Of a stretch of DNA of 64,000 nt, positions 16,106 to 26,919 are shown in pieces. The notes below the pieces were generated by a model that made no database searches, was not told the origin of the DNA, and was given only the letters and a program-made list of their open reading frames with translations. Location: contig CAJJDN010000003.1 of the NCBI GenBank assembly GCA_905182985.1, positions 686,358 through 750,357 of the forward strand. The letters are read 5' to 3'. Numbering within the stretch: position 1 is the stretch's first letter; every line of letters begins with the position of its first letter. Origin of the DNA: Paramecium sonneborni. Lineage: Eukaryota; Ciliophora; Oligohymenophorea; Peniculida; Parameciidae. The position numbers were made by a program, and so were the translations under genes.

Positions 16106-17512
16106 AAAATACTCTGACAACGGAAATATCAATATTATTATTGGCAAAAGTAATGAAATTGTCACTATTCATATTAAAATATTTAAATACTTGAAAATTT
16201 TTAATCCATTATTACAGGCAAGAGTTTTAAAATTACAAAACAGATAAGTACACATTGCAAAACATTTTCTAAAAATGGATATCCTTTACTAAAGTAAAAG
16301 TAAATCAAGAACAACATACCAAATACTATATCTGGTATTTAATTGGTTAATAATTTAACCATAGGTAAACTTAGAACTAAATGAATATTTAAAAATGATA
16401 CTCATAAAGATAACTTGATTTTCATAAAAATTACTATTAACCATATCCAATTTTTGCATTAATATAATACAAGCTATCAATCTACTTATATAAAACTTTA
16501 AATTAATTTTTGGTTTAATTTATTTCTCTTACGATAGTGTTTTATTTAACATTATGATTAATAATACCAATATAAATTATGCAAAGCCAAATAATAATTT
16601 TTAATGAGGTAATATTGCATTTGTTATCAATGGTATAAGATAAAGAAAGCTATAAGTCTCTTAAATAGATTCATGAAAATACCATTTTGCCTTGCCCTAA
16701 TATCTTGTAGAGTAAATAAATTATTGTAAATTGAAGCCTTAATTGGCAGACCAAAAATTGAACTAATCCAACAACAAAAATATTTATATTCATATTTTTA
16801 GTTATATCTCCCACAAAGGCCAAGGGTATCAAACCCATTTCCCAAATTATTTCTTAAAATTCATTTGAACTTTAACAAGTAATATATGCATCATCAGTTT
16901 TGATTATAAGTAATCCAATCATAAAAATTGATACATAAGCAACCTAAATAAAATTTTTTTGATATACTTTTTCGTACCTTGAAACACCTCGTAATTCCTC
17001 TGCTAAAGAATTTGCTTCGATAATCATTATTTTTAATAAATATAATATAAATATGACTTTATTAATTCTTTAATTTACTATAGATTATTAATCAAACCTC
17101 AAAGGTCTTTTCTTCTATATAGAGATTTGATATTATTAAATGACAGATAATTAGCAGGATAATTTCAATAATCAATATTAGATTCACAAATTTTGGAACT
17201 TCAATTGTAAGTTTGAGTTAGAATTGAAGATTTTGCTTTGATTTGATCTGGAATGGTTTTAGACTACTAGGCTTCTGATTGGTTATTTTTTGGTTAAATT
17301 TACTCTAATGAACTCTCATAATCGCTGAGACTTATTTCTTATAATTATTATGGTTTAGGGACTATTTTTTCAAGAAAATGAGTTAATTTATTGAGAAGCA
17401 ATTATTTCAGTTTTTTTTAATCAATTTTGAGAGTCATGTTTTTTTTCTTATTACCGTATTAATTTTCAAATTCCTCAATATCTGATTGAACATTCTTTAG
17501 ATTTCTTAAAGG
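16106..17512. repeat. Direct repeat C, copy 1
   Basis: 1,407 bases repeated exactly at 17514-18920 with a single N at 17513. Holds the complete multipass membrane gene and, at 17201-17512, the 3' part of the chromodomain gene cut off by the N. Confidence 0.95.
16162..17027 (-). CDS. Multipass membrane protein of unknown family (copy 1)
   Basis: Starts MIIEANSLAEELRGVSRYEK, then a 24-nt intron and a series of hydrophobic segments: AYVSIFMIGLLII, a loop with ITCQSSNEFQEIIWEMGLIP, INIFVVGLVQFLV, and the last LQCVLICFVILKLLPVIM before the TGA at 16162. Five or six membrane spans are likely, and overall size (about 270 aa) and topology recall Frag1/DRAM/Sfk1-type proteins, but no diagnostic motif was seen. 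A 31-nt intron near the 3' end restores frame; one more, around 16650-16690, is needed but unplaced. The whole gene is repeated at 17570-18435 by the assembly artefact and should be counted once. Confidence 0.6.
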
Positions 17513-17513
17513 N

Positions 17514-18920
17514 AAAATACTCTGACAACGGAAATATCAATATTATTATTGGCAAAAGTAATGAAATTGTCACTATTCATATTAAAATATTTAAATACTT
17601 GAAAATTTTTAATCCATTATTACAGGCAAGAGTTTTAAAATTACAAAACAGATAAGTACACATTGCAAAACATTTTCTAAAAATGGATATCCTTTACTAA
17701 AGTAAAAGTAAATCAAGAACAACATACCAAATACTATATCTGGTATTTAATTGGTTAATAATTTAACCATAGGTAAACTTAGAACTAAATGAATATTTAA
17801 AAATGATACTCATAAAGATAACTTGATTTTCATAAAAATTACTATTAACCATATCCAATTTTTGCATTAATATAATACAAGCTATCAATCTACTTATATA
17901 AAACTTTAAATTAATTTTTGGTTTAATTTATTTCTCTTACGATAGTGTTTTATTTAACATTATGATTAATAATACCAATATAAATTATGCAAAGCCAAAT
18001 AATAATTTTTAATGAGGTAATATTGCATTTGTTATCAATGGTATAAGATAAAGAAAGCTATAAGTCTCTTAAATAGATTCATGAAAATACCATTTTGCCT
18101 TGCCCTAATATCTTGTAGAGTAAATAAATTATTGTAAATTGAAGCCTTAATTGGCAGACCAAAAATTGAACTAATCCAACAACAAAAATATTTATATTCA
18201 TATTTTTAGTTATATCTCCCACAAAGGCCAAGGGTATCAAACCCATTTCCCAAATTATTTCTTAAAATTCATTTGAACTTTAACAAGTAATATATGCATC
18301 ATCAGTTTTGATTATAAGTAATCCAATCATAAAAATTGATACATAAGCAACCTAAATAAAATTTTTTTGATATACTTTTTCGTACCTTGAAACACCTCGT
18401 AATTCCTCTGCTAAAGAATTTGCTTCGATAATCATTATTTTTAATAAATATAATATAAATATGACTTTATTAATTCTTTAATTTACTATAGATTATTAAT
18501 CAAACCTCAAAGGTCTTTTCTTCTATATAGAGATTTGATATTATTAAATGACAGATAATTAGCAGGATAATTTCAATAATCAATATTAGATTCACAAATT
18601 TTGGAACTTCAATTGTAAGTTTGAGTTAGAATTGAAGATTTTGCTTTGATTTGATCTGGAATGGTTTTAGACTACTAGGCTTCTGATTGGTTATTTTTTG
18701 GTTAAATTTACTCTAATGAACTCTCATAATCGCTGAGACTTATTTCTTATAATTATTATGGTTTAGGGACTATTTTTTCAAGAAAATGAGTTAATTTATT
18801 GAGAAGCAATTATTTCAGTTTTTTTTAATCAATTTTGAGAGTCATGTTTTTTTTCTTATTACCGTATTAATTTTCAAATTCCTCAATATCTGATTGAACA
18901 TTCTTTAGATTTCTTAAAGG
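17514..18920. repeat. Direct repeat C, copy 2
   Basis: Exact copy of 16106-17512. This copy is continuous with the full chromodomain gene at its right end, so it is the better one to annotate from. Confidence 0.95.
17570..18435 (-). CDS. Multipass membrane protein (copy 2, identical)
   Basis: Identical to the gene at 16162-17027, start codon at 18435. It is the same locus duplicated by failed contig merging, not a paralogue: there is not one difference in 1,407 bp, including intergenic DNA. Confidence 0.6.
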
Positions 18921-19064
18921 TTCCCAAGTATTTTCTGCTTCATTATAACCTTCCCATTTAATGCAATATTATAATTCTTTTGAAATAGGATCGTATCGTT
19001 TGCCTACAATTTTTTCGACAATATATAATTAAGATTTTGATTTCTATTTTTGACGGTGTTTCAT
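18609..19064 (-). CDS. Small chromodomain protein
   Basis: A 151-aa protein without introns. Residues about 14-62 form a chromodomain: YIVEKIVGKRYDPISKELQY, then CIKWEGYNEAENTWEPLRNL. This matches the consensus Y-V-E-K-I ... Y-L-V-K-W-x-G-Y ... N-T-W-E-P, with Tyr, Trp and Trp available for a methyl-lysine cage. The rest is Lys/Gln/Ser-rich with no chromo-shadow domain, so this is not a full HP1. Likely function: reading methylated histone H3 in the macro- or micronucleus; ciliates use such proteins in heterochromatin and DNA elimination, which here is inference. The 3' part is duplicated at 17201-17512. Confidence 0.85.
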
Positions 19065-19101
19065 TTATATTTAAAATATATAGATATTTCTGATTTAAAT
19101 C

Positions 19102-19785
19102 TCATTTTTCTTGAATTGCAATCATGTCTTCTTTAATAGAGGGATATTCTTTTGGAATCCATTCTTCTAATTCTACACTTAAGTCTCCTTGTAATTCAAT
19201 AGCTCCTTTTTCATTGATTGAAGAACCACATCCAAATTTCTTACTAATTTTCTTTTAGGCTTCCTTAATATCAAGACCTATGATAAGATGATTATAATTA
19301 CCATGTTTTTCTAATCCTGATAAGGTTGTTATAAATTTATTTCTGTTTCTTTCTTTAACTTTAATATATACCATTTCACTTTCTGTCACTTTGACTTTCT
19401 TTTTCTTTTTTTTTTCTGGAGGTTACTCTAAAATTTATTATTAAACAATTTATTATTATTATTAAAGAGCTCCCTATTTTTCTTATTCTAATTTGAGATC
19501 TTCAGGATATAAAATTGCATAAAGATCTTTATATGAAGTTTTTAACCATTCTTTGCATTCTTGAGGAGCTTTAGAAAATGAACAAAATTCAACAGGTAAT
19601 GTACATATTTTACAATAGATAACTGATTTAGGATGTTTTAATTATTAATCTGGTTAGTTTAGTTCTGGTTTAAGTTATTTTTGTTATTATTGTAATTATT
19701 ATTATTATTGTTACTTTGATTGTTATTCAATTTTCTTTTTACTAGGTTTCTTCTTTTTAAAAATATCATCATCTGAATCACTCAT
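19102..19785 (-). CDS. DENR: Density-regulated protein DENR (translation reinitiation factor)
   Basis: A single-exon gene of 227 aa. The N-terminal part has the DENR zinc-type segment VIYCKICTLPVEFCSF followed by APQECKEWL, YKDLYAILYP. The C-terminal part is a SUI1/eIF1 domain: KVKERNRNKFITTLSGLEKH, IKEAQKKISKKFGCGSSI, and IELQGDL. DENR with MCT-1 removes deacylated tRNA and supports reinitiation and 40S recycling. Poly-Gln stretches (TAA-encoded) are inserted between the two domains. Length matches the family (about 200 aa). Confidence 0.92.
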
Positions 19786-19835
19786 AGTTGTTTAATTATT
19801 TAAAAATAAATTAAAGATTTTAATTATTTTTTGAA

Positions 19836-20298
19836 ATGACCAAAAAAACAAAGAAGGTTGGAATAACAGGTAAATATGGTACCAGATATGGTGCATCTTT
19901 AAGAAAAATTATCAAGAAGTTTGAAATTTCACAACATTAAAGATATTTCAACACATTTACTGGAGCTGTAATTTATATTATAATATTCTAGCATTCACTT
20001 AAGAGATAAGCAATCGGTATATGGAGATGTACATAAACAGGATTATAAATTGCTGGAGGTGCTTGGGAAGTGAAGTAATACTTTATTTTAATAAATTAGT
20101 ACTCCTGCTGGATTATCTGCAAAATAAGGTATGTTGAGAATTAAGAAATTGAAAGAAGATGCTGAAGTTGAAGTTAAAGATGAGAAAAAAGATTAAAAAA
20201 AGTAATAACCAAAAGAATAGAAGGAATAAACTAAAGAACAACCAAAGGAGTAAACTAAAAAACCATAACCAAAAAAATAATAAGCAAAGAAACAATGA
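19836..20298 (+). CDS. Ribosomal protein eL43 (L37A) with degenerate zinc finger and long Q/K tail
   Basis: The start [20 protein letters not shown] and the block KKFEISQH are near-identical to eL43. Two introns (24 and 25 nt) interrupt it; after splicing 137 aa remain. eL43 normally holds zinc with C-x2-C ... C-x2-C; here the first pair reads FNTFTGA and the second pair retains only one Cys (IWRCTQT), so three of four ligands are absent. GGAWEVNTPAG and a basic helix follow as expected. A 45-residue tail of Gln, Lys, Pro and Glu is appended beyond the usual end (family about 92 aa). It may be a variant paralogue; whether it is incorporated in ribosomes is unknown. Confidence 0.85.
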
Positions 20299-20330
20299 GT
20301 ATATTAATCAAATATAATAATAATTAAAAT

Positions 20331-20735
20331 ATGAATAAATTAATATCTACTGTTGTGAAGAGTATGTAATCATAAGTCCCTCTCTATGCTTATCACTTTC
20401 CTAATGGTTCAGTTTATAATAATGTATCATTATTTATATACTTTAGCCAGCTATAACAGCTAAGAGAATCATTAAGGTTGTTGGTGAAAGATTAAGAAAA
20501 ATTGATCCAGAAAGAGTAAATCTTGATTCAATTATCTTTTTAGTGGGAATCAACACCAATCACATTTAATACTAATTGGAATGATGCTGCAGGATATGTT
20601 GATGTTGCTACTTGTATTCATATTCATGATGCTCTTGAAAAAGAGTTTGGTATTGAAATCAAAGATAGAGCATTCCTTGTTTCCAGTATTGAAACTGCAT
20701 TTTATATTGTCAACATCCATCACGATAGTCATTGA
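20331..20735 (+). CDS. Acyl-carrier-protein-like mitochondrial protein lacking the DSL serine
   Basis: A 117-aa protein with introns of 23 and 28 nt. The start MNKLISTVVKSMQSQVPLYA could be a mitochondrial targeting peptide. It is followed by AKRIIKVVGERLRKIDPERW (ACP helix I with DPE/K) and IHDALEKEFGIEIKD, which matches the ACP helix II/III block E-x-E-F-G-I-E-I-x-D of NDUFAB1-type carriers. In a carrier, the Asp-Ser-Leu phosphopantetheine site should stand about 10 residues before this block; here the segment is YVDVATCIHIHDAL with no such serine. It may be a structural subunit of complex I or of LYR complexes. Function inferred only. Confidence 0.6.
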
Positions 20736-20779
20736 GATATATATCAAAATATAAAAATTTAAAACATTATTTTAATTTT

Positions 20780-22222
20780 ATGTCTTAATAAATATTTAGG
20801 GTGTATTTATAATCCATTTCACATACTTTCAAGGATATACCTAAAGGAAACTTTTATTGGAGATTTCATAAAAGAGATATCAACAGAATTATTACTACTC
20901 CTTGCCCTGTAGATTCACCAACTTAAGAAACAGAAATATAATTGTTTAAAGAATTGAGAGCATAGATTGGAGTTAAAGAAGACTTTGTTTGTCCTTAATG
21001 TCCACATCATGCAAAATGTTAAAAGGCATTTATATAATCAGATGGAGGAAATATGTAAACTTTGCTTTTGCCTCATCTTTCCAAATTTTTAGAAACAATT
21101 AGTACTCATTAAATGAACCTGTAAATTAATATTTATTAATTTAGTTAAAATGATTAAAAAAGTTTTTGGTTATCTAGTACAAGGGTTTTAGATACATTTC
21201 ATTCAATATTAATCGATTTTTAACTCAATTAAAATAAATTCAATGAATAATTTTTGAGTGATATAGCTTAAGTTTCTGAAAATGAATCTATCCATCAATA
21301 AGATTCAAAAATTTATAAAGAAAAATACACTAAAAAAGCAGATTTTTTAGATGATCAAAATAATGCTCCTAAAAAAGAGGTCAGAAAATTTGAAAATCAA
21401 GAATTTGACACTGATAAAAGGTATTAGCACAGAAAATAAAATCATTATGAAAATTCTGACAATAAATTTGAAAAATTCAATAAATATGACAAAGGAGATA
21501 AATATAATAATAAATTTGATAGATCAGAAGAATTTAATCGAAAAGATAGATATAATAAGTATGATAATTACTAAAAGTAAGATAGATAGTTTGATAAAAA
21601 TAAATATAATGAGTCAGGTAAAAATGATAGATATACACAAAAGTATGATAAATATGAAAGATATGATAACAATGATAGATATAATAGAAAAGAAAGACCA
21701 TAAAAATATGATAGAGAAGAAAACGAAGATTAATTTAGACAGAAAAAAAGTTTTGATAGATCTGAAAATCGCAGTCAAAGTTATGAGAGAAATGAAAGAA
21801 GAGATAAATTTGATAGGAATGATAAGAGTGAAAGAGGTTTTAAAGTAGATAGATTTGATCGAAGAAGTTCAGAATTTAGTGAAGATAGTAAAGAAATACC
21901 AAAAAATTATAAAAGTAGAAGGGATAATTTTTAAGATAATTTTGATAATCATGAAAAAAATCATTATGAAAATAATAAATTTAAACAAAATTACAAATAA
22001 ACTAAAGTTAAAGATGAGGATGATTTTAACACATTTGTTAAATAAAGAGAATAATATTTGAAAGAAAGAGAGGATAATTTCGACGGAGAAAAAAAATAAA
22101 ATTAGAGATAGAAGGAAGTTAAGGCAAATTAAAATGATTAATCTAATGAAAATCACTTAAATGAAGAAGAATCTCCATCTGGAAGAAAAATTAAAAGGAG
22201 CTCAAAATTTAAAATGTAATGA
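20780..22222 (+). CDS. Protein with Cys/His N-terminal domain and long D/K/R/N/Y/F low-complexity tail
   Basis: About 480 aa. The first 115 residues look folded: FKDIPKGNFYWRFHKRDINR, then CPVD and VCPQCPHHAKCQKAF, a possible zinc-binding cluster. A 24-nt intron around 21123-21146 is likely. From residue 200 on, the protein is a run of repeated short charged units built around YDK, DRYN, KFDR and ERYD, highly hydrophilic, as in RNA-binding or condensate-forming proteins. It ends in a Glu/Lys region and RKIKRSS. The neighbouring ACP-like gene may be mitochondrial, but no shared role can be claimed. I do not recognise the family. Confidence 0.6.
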
Positions 22223-22576
22223 TTAGAAATATTTATATTAAAAAAATTAAATATAAAAAATTTCTGATAAACAAAAATTAAATAACATTCCATAAAACTA
22301 AAATTAAGGTAGAAGACTACAACAACTTTTCATTGACCATATTATCTATAATATTCTTTATCTTAAAATGTATATTATTACATTTTAAACTCTAGTCTTT
22401 TACAATTAAATTAAATTATCAAGTTAGTTTTTTTGATTCAATTATATATATTAAATTCTAAACTTTATATTTCTATCAGAAAACTTTAGAAGAATATTAT
22501 TTTTATGAAATAATAATTTTTACAAATTGAACTTAAAGACTCTTAATAAGAAGCATCTTAGATCAATTTTTAAAAT
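22223..22576. other. Non-coding, AT-rich
   Basis: About 350 bases between two plus-strand genes with runs of T and A; no open frame or RNA structure evident. Confidence 0.5.
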
Positions 22577-24199
22577 ATGGTTGAAATGCTTTAAGACCCG
22601 GATTTCAAATAGAAGTTCTTACTATGTAATTCAGAATATGAAATGGTTATATTATTCCCATTAGTTGGTTTTGGAATTACTATAGTCAAATCTAAAAAAA
22701 ATTATGAAACTAAAATAAAAGTAACAGAGTTTTCCAAAATATTGAAAATAATAGATCTTAGTGTTTTAGATATAAAAAATGTTAAAAAAAAATATTAACA
22801 GGCGAACTGCATTTTGCCATTATTATTAAAAGTAGAATAGAATGAGTAGTTATTAAATTGCGAACTTTTTAAAAGAAAAATTTCTTACTTAGTACATGAA
22901 AAATTGGATTGTTATAAAGAGGATACATATTTATCATTGATTTAAGCTAGCATTCATCATATAATTAAGAAAGAAGGGATTTAGTCTTGGGGTAAAGATA
23001 TTTTAGAACTTGCATATTAGACATGTTAGTAAGTATTTATTCATACACCATTATTTTGTAAATCGGTTTCTATGCTTGAATTTTAGAAATCTAAATTTTA
23101 ACTTTTAAATATATTTTGTTTATTTTAGATGAAGCAGATATCTACTGAAGAAATTTTTGATTATTATATTTGCCCAAAAGTAAATAAAAGTTACGATATA
23201 TTAGATGAAGATTAGTTATAAATATTTTTTGATAAATTAAAATTTTAATGCTTAGATTCTATTTATTAAAATATTAAATTATTCATGAAAAATTATTTAG
23301 AAGAAAATAATTATTTTATAGTAAAATTAACATAAAAAAAAATTGTATAAGGAATGATGGAATATATGATTCCAAAGTAATTTTAATGGTAAAATCTTTA
23401 AAAACTTGAATATATTTAAAGTAAATAGAAAGATATTAATATATTAAAATATTATACAATTTCAACAATATATTAGAAACTCTTATATAATCTATTTGAA
23501 AAATATAATGACGAGAAGAAATTAAAGTATTTTGAGTCATTTTCTCATCACTATTAGGAATAGGATGATTAATTTTCATATTAAGAGTTTCTCATATCTC
23601 ATCATAAATATTCTGATATATTTGAAATTTATGAATTATATAGATAAATACAAGATGAATTTTAAAATGATAACTAAAGACTTGAGGAAAATTATTAGGT
23701 TATAGCTATTCGTTTCATTCTGAGTAAAATATCTATTGAATCTATAAAAAGAGAAAATCTGGATAGTGTTTTGGATTTAGAAGGCTTACGAGGATTTAAA
23801 ACAATATATGACTATTTAGAGATATTTCAAAAAATTTTTTAATTTGATAATTAAAAAGCTTAAAAAATTAATATTTAAATATTTGAAGAGGTTAAAAATT
23901 TGACTTGGTTAAATTATTTATCTTCAATAACTAATTTTAAAGAAAATGAAAACATCAAATAATTTTTAGAAAAGTTTCGTTCTCATTTAAAGATTTGGAA
24001 ATCAAAATTAGAATAAGATGTATGTGCAGCAAATTTAGTAGATATCAGTAGGTTTTGTTTTTTATTGCTAGAAAGGACGAGATTGTTAAAATAAATTGAA
24101 AGATTTAACTAATAATAACTTTAAAATATCATGACAAAAGATAAACAAAAAGAGCCATATTGCGCAAAAATATTTGAAATAAGTAAAACTCTCAAATGA
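22577..24199 (+). CDS. Hypothetical protein, 540 aa, single exon
   Basis: An uninterrupted frame of 541 codons when TAA/TAG are read as Gln, which is unlikely by chance since TGA appears elsewhere about every 60 codons in this DNA. The protein is rich in Leu, Ile, Lys, Asn and Gln with many predicted amphipathic helices and Cys/Tyr scattered throughout. No signal peptide, clear membrane segment or known motif was found. Helical repeat or ciliate-specific protein is the best guess. The stretch around 23030-23130 could hide a 3n intron, since it is unusually T-rich. Confidence 0.6.
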
Positions 24200-24247
24200 A
24201 TTTTTTTATAGTTATTTATTTTTATTTCTCTAGTACAAATATTTAAA

Positions 24248-24760
24248 TCAATGTTTTAGATTTTTCTCTTTGTAAATAAGATAAATATCCTTTTTAAAGA
24301 GATGATTCTTTGATTGTTTTACATTTAAAAAAATGGTAGAATGAAAAAAATAATTATTACATTGATTGATTCCTATACACTAATAGTAGATTGATAAAAT
24401 CATATCAATTCCTTGAATTTCGTTATTAAAAATATCAAACAACCTTAATTTATTTACTATTTGATTTTTATCGATTGAACTAGTGTAAAGAAACATACCA
24501 TACTTAGCTAAATAATAAAATAATGTAGCAAATTAAGACTCAGAATTCATAATTATATCCAATGAATAAATAATCTTAATATTGGCATTTGGTATCTAAT
24601 ACCTAATTAGATAAAGATTGCAATAAATTTGCCGAAGATGTAAAAAATGTATTCTTATAGATTTAAAGCCCAATTCAAAAAGATTTCTTTTCAAAGTATT
24701 TTCGCATTGTTCTAAACAGAAGAGTTCTTTCCAAAATTTAACTCCAACTATATTTTGAAA
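24248..24760 (-). CDS. Possible gene fragment, no start codon found
   Basis: A TGA-free minus-strand frame with natural-looking composition, including KFWKELFCLEQCENTLKRNL and MILSIYYQCIG, ending at TGA 24248. The frame is blocked by TGA at 24761-24763 upstream with no ATG before KFWKEL; the first Met is internal. Either a 5' exon is joined by an intron I cannot place, or this is a truncated remnant. No family recognised. Confidence 0.35.
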
Positions 24761-25105
24761 TCATAAAAATTATTAAATTTTGAATTATTTTTATTCTAAA
24801 TTAAAAAAAAAAAGTAAAGTTTTTTTTATTTGCTTATTAATATTTCACATTTAGCCTAATTCATGAATTTTTTATTATTACATTCTTTTAATTTCTAATT
24901 AAAGTTTTATTATAAATCTTAGGATTAAAAATTTTTTGAAGTTTTAATTATTCTAAAATAGAGTTTTATTGACAGAATTTATATTATTATTCATTTTGTA
25001 CTTAGAGGTCTTAATCCTTATGATGTTTTGTGTATAAATAATTTATGATACATCCATTAAAATCGAAAATTATAACTATTTTTCTATCTCCTTATCCTTC
25101 AGAGC
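24761..25105. other. Non-coding, very AT-rich
   Basis: Long runs of A and T, short frames only. Probably the 3' flank of the gene to the right and the upstream region of the fragment to the left. Confidence 0.5.
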
Positions 25106-26416
25106 TCAATGCCATTTAAGATTTTGAAGTAAAAAGTCAAAAGTTAAGAATCTAGATCCAAAATAGAATTAGCAAAGCATATTCATTGTATTTTACCCTA
25201 TAATTAGTAATAATTTATGCTTCATTAATTTCAAATTATCTTTAATGAATTAAAACATTAATTTTGATATTTAAACTATGATCATACAAATTCTATTTGA
25301 TTTTTTGTTGAAATTAGATAAAAAAAATTGTTGTATATAATCAAACTTAATTCTTGTAAATTTTTCTTTAAAATAAATCTTAAAATATTACTTGTGTGTC
25401 ATAAAAATAATCAAAATAATTTTGGAAGAATTAATAAAAAACAAAATGAAAATCAAAAGAGTATCATTTTAAATCCAATTTATATTTGAAATCCTAAAAT
25501 ATTTATTCTGCTTATTTATCTTATTCATTGATATGAGACAATATCTAAGGATTTTAATGAAATTTATTACTCCTTTTGATGCTTTTTTAAGTTATTCAAG
25601 TTTCTTCGTATTTGACATTAAAACCTAAATTTAATTTTATCTCTTTATTATTTCTAATTAAAACTCTGGATCATTTTATTGGGTTTCTTCAAATTCTTTT
25701 TATCTTTTTTCTTATAATCTCACTAGATGTTTAACATTAAATAGCATATCAAAACTTCTAATTGATTGTTTAGTAGTGTAAGCTTAAAAGTTTGGTTATT
25801 TGTGTATTAATTTTGGTGCTGGAGAATCATTAAATGATGTTGTATCTATTTTATTGTGATTTATTTTTTCTGAAATGATTTGTGTTTCACATTTTTCATT
25901 ATAATTCATTTAAGGAAGTGTGAAATTGCTGCGTGTATATTTTTATGTAAATTTGATAGATTTCTTGTTATCATGATAATTATTGATTTTAAACTTCATG
26001 TCTTTATGTGTTTAATCTTAACTAAGTTTTCTTTTTTTGAGTTCATCATCTAATATTTTTTTATTGCAAAAATCAATGAATTATATAATTTTAGGTGCTG
26101 TTATGATTGTACTAATTTATGATTTAGCAATATGAGATATTTCACTTTGTTCTGATTTGAATTTAGGATAACAAGCATTCTTAAGATTGATAGGTTCACT
26201 TTTATCACAAATTTAATAATCTATGGTTGATATTTATTTCTTCTATTAATATATTTTAATTACAACATCTGGGACTGCAGTGGCACAACTTTTATTCCTT
26301 AAGCTAGATAACTTTTGATTTCTAAATGATGAAGCAGTAGTCATAAAACTTGGAACTTACATATTTGGAGGTTTTTAAGTACTATAGAGAATGAAATCTT
26401 TTTCTGGAGAGAGCAT
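25106..26416 (-). CDS. Hypothetical basic Ser/Lys/Gln-rich protein, 436 aa
   Basis: An uninterrupted 437-codon frame starting MLSPEKDFILYSTQKPPN. The first 270 residues are polar and look disordered, with possible phosphorylation-rich segments (TTSFNDSPAPK, SSLRNKS). Then comes a charged helix, HLVRLQEKRQKEFEETQQ. The final 150 residues are strongly hydrophobic and may include a misread 3' flank or unrecognised introns. No domain recognised. Confidence is higher for the N-terminal two-thirds than for the C-terminal end. Confidence 0.5.
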
Positions 26417-26493
26417 TTATAAACTTATTATTTTTATTTAAAGAAATGAAAATTTTCAATGATAGAGATTTTTCCTATTAACTAATTTATAAG

Positions 26494-26900
26494 TCAAAGA
26501 ATTTAATAGGGACCTATTCCTACTTCAGCCTTACAATTTGGACATTAATGTATAGCATCTTTACATTCATCTACACAACAAGGGATCCAAAAACAAAATA
26601 TTCTGTATAATTAATAATTAACTATACGTTGTTAATAAAAACAGTAAATAACCAACAATTATGGTAGCTGCTCCAACCTCACGTATAATAACAGTTGTTC
26701 CTTATTGTTTACATTAAGGACATACAACTGTTATTGGTACTCTTTTCATATTAGCATGATAGTTCACTGGAATTTGAGATCTAAAGTAATATATGAATAT
26801 TAAATTACTTTGATTATCTATCATCCATATCTATTGTAATTTAGGCTTCATTAATTACAGGAGCAAATATTGTCGATGAATTATCTTAAATAGTTTACAT
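26494..26900 (-). CDS. LITAF-domain membrane-associated protein
   Basis: 117 aa after removal of introns of 28 and 25 nt (the second ends ACAG). The C-terminal half is a LITAF domain: VCPQCKQQGTT, then a hydrophobic hairpin VGAATIIVGYLLFLLTTIF, then WIPCCVDECKDAIHQCPNCK. The CPxC ... CPxC pair forms one zinc site, with the hydrophobic segment inserted in the endosome/lysosome membrane. Human LITAF ends the same way (CPxC motif plus a short tail). The gene is divergent from RRP5 with only 19 bp between the two start codons. Function: endosomal trafficking, by family. Confidence 0.85.
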
Positions 26901-26919
26901 ATTATTAAAAATTTAATTA

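Noticed and set aside
16162..18435. Two identical membrane-protein genes as a recent tandem duplication
   Set aside because: The identity covers 1,407 bp including non-coding DNA and the copies meet at a lone N, so it is an assembly artefact.
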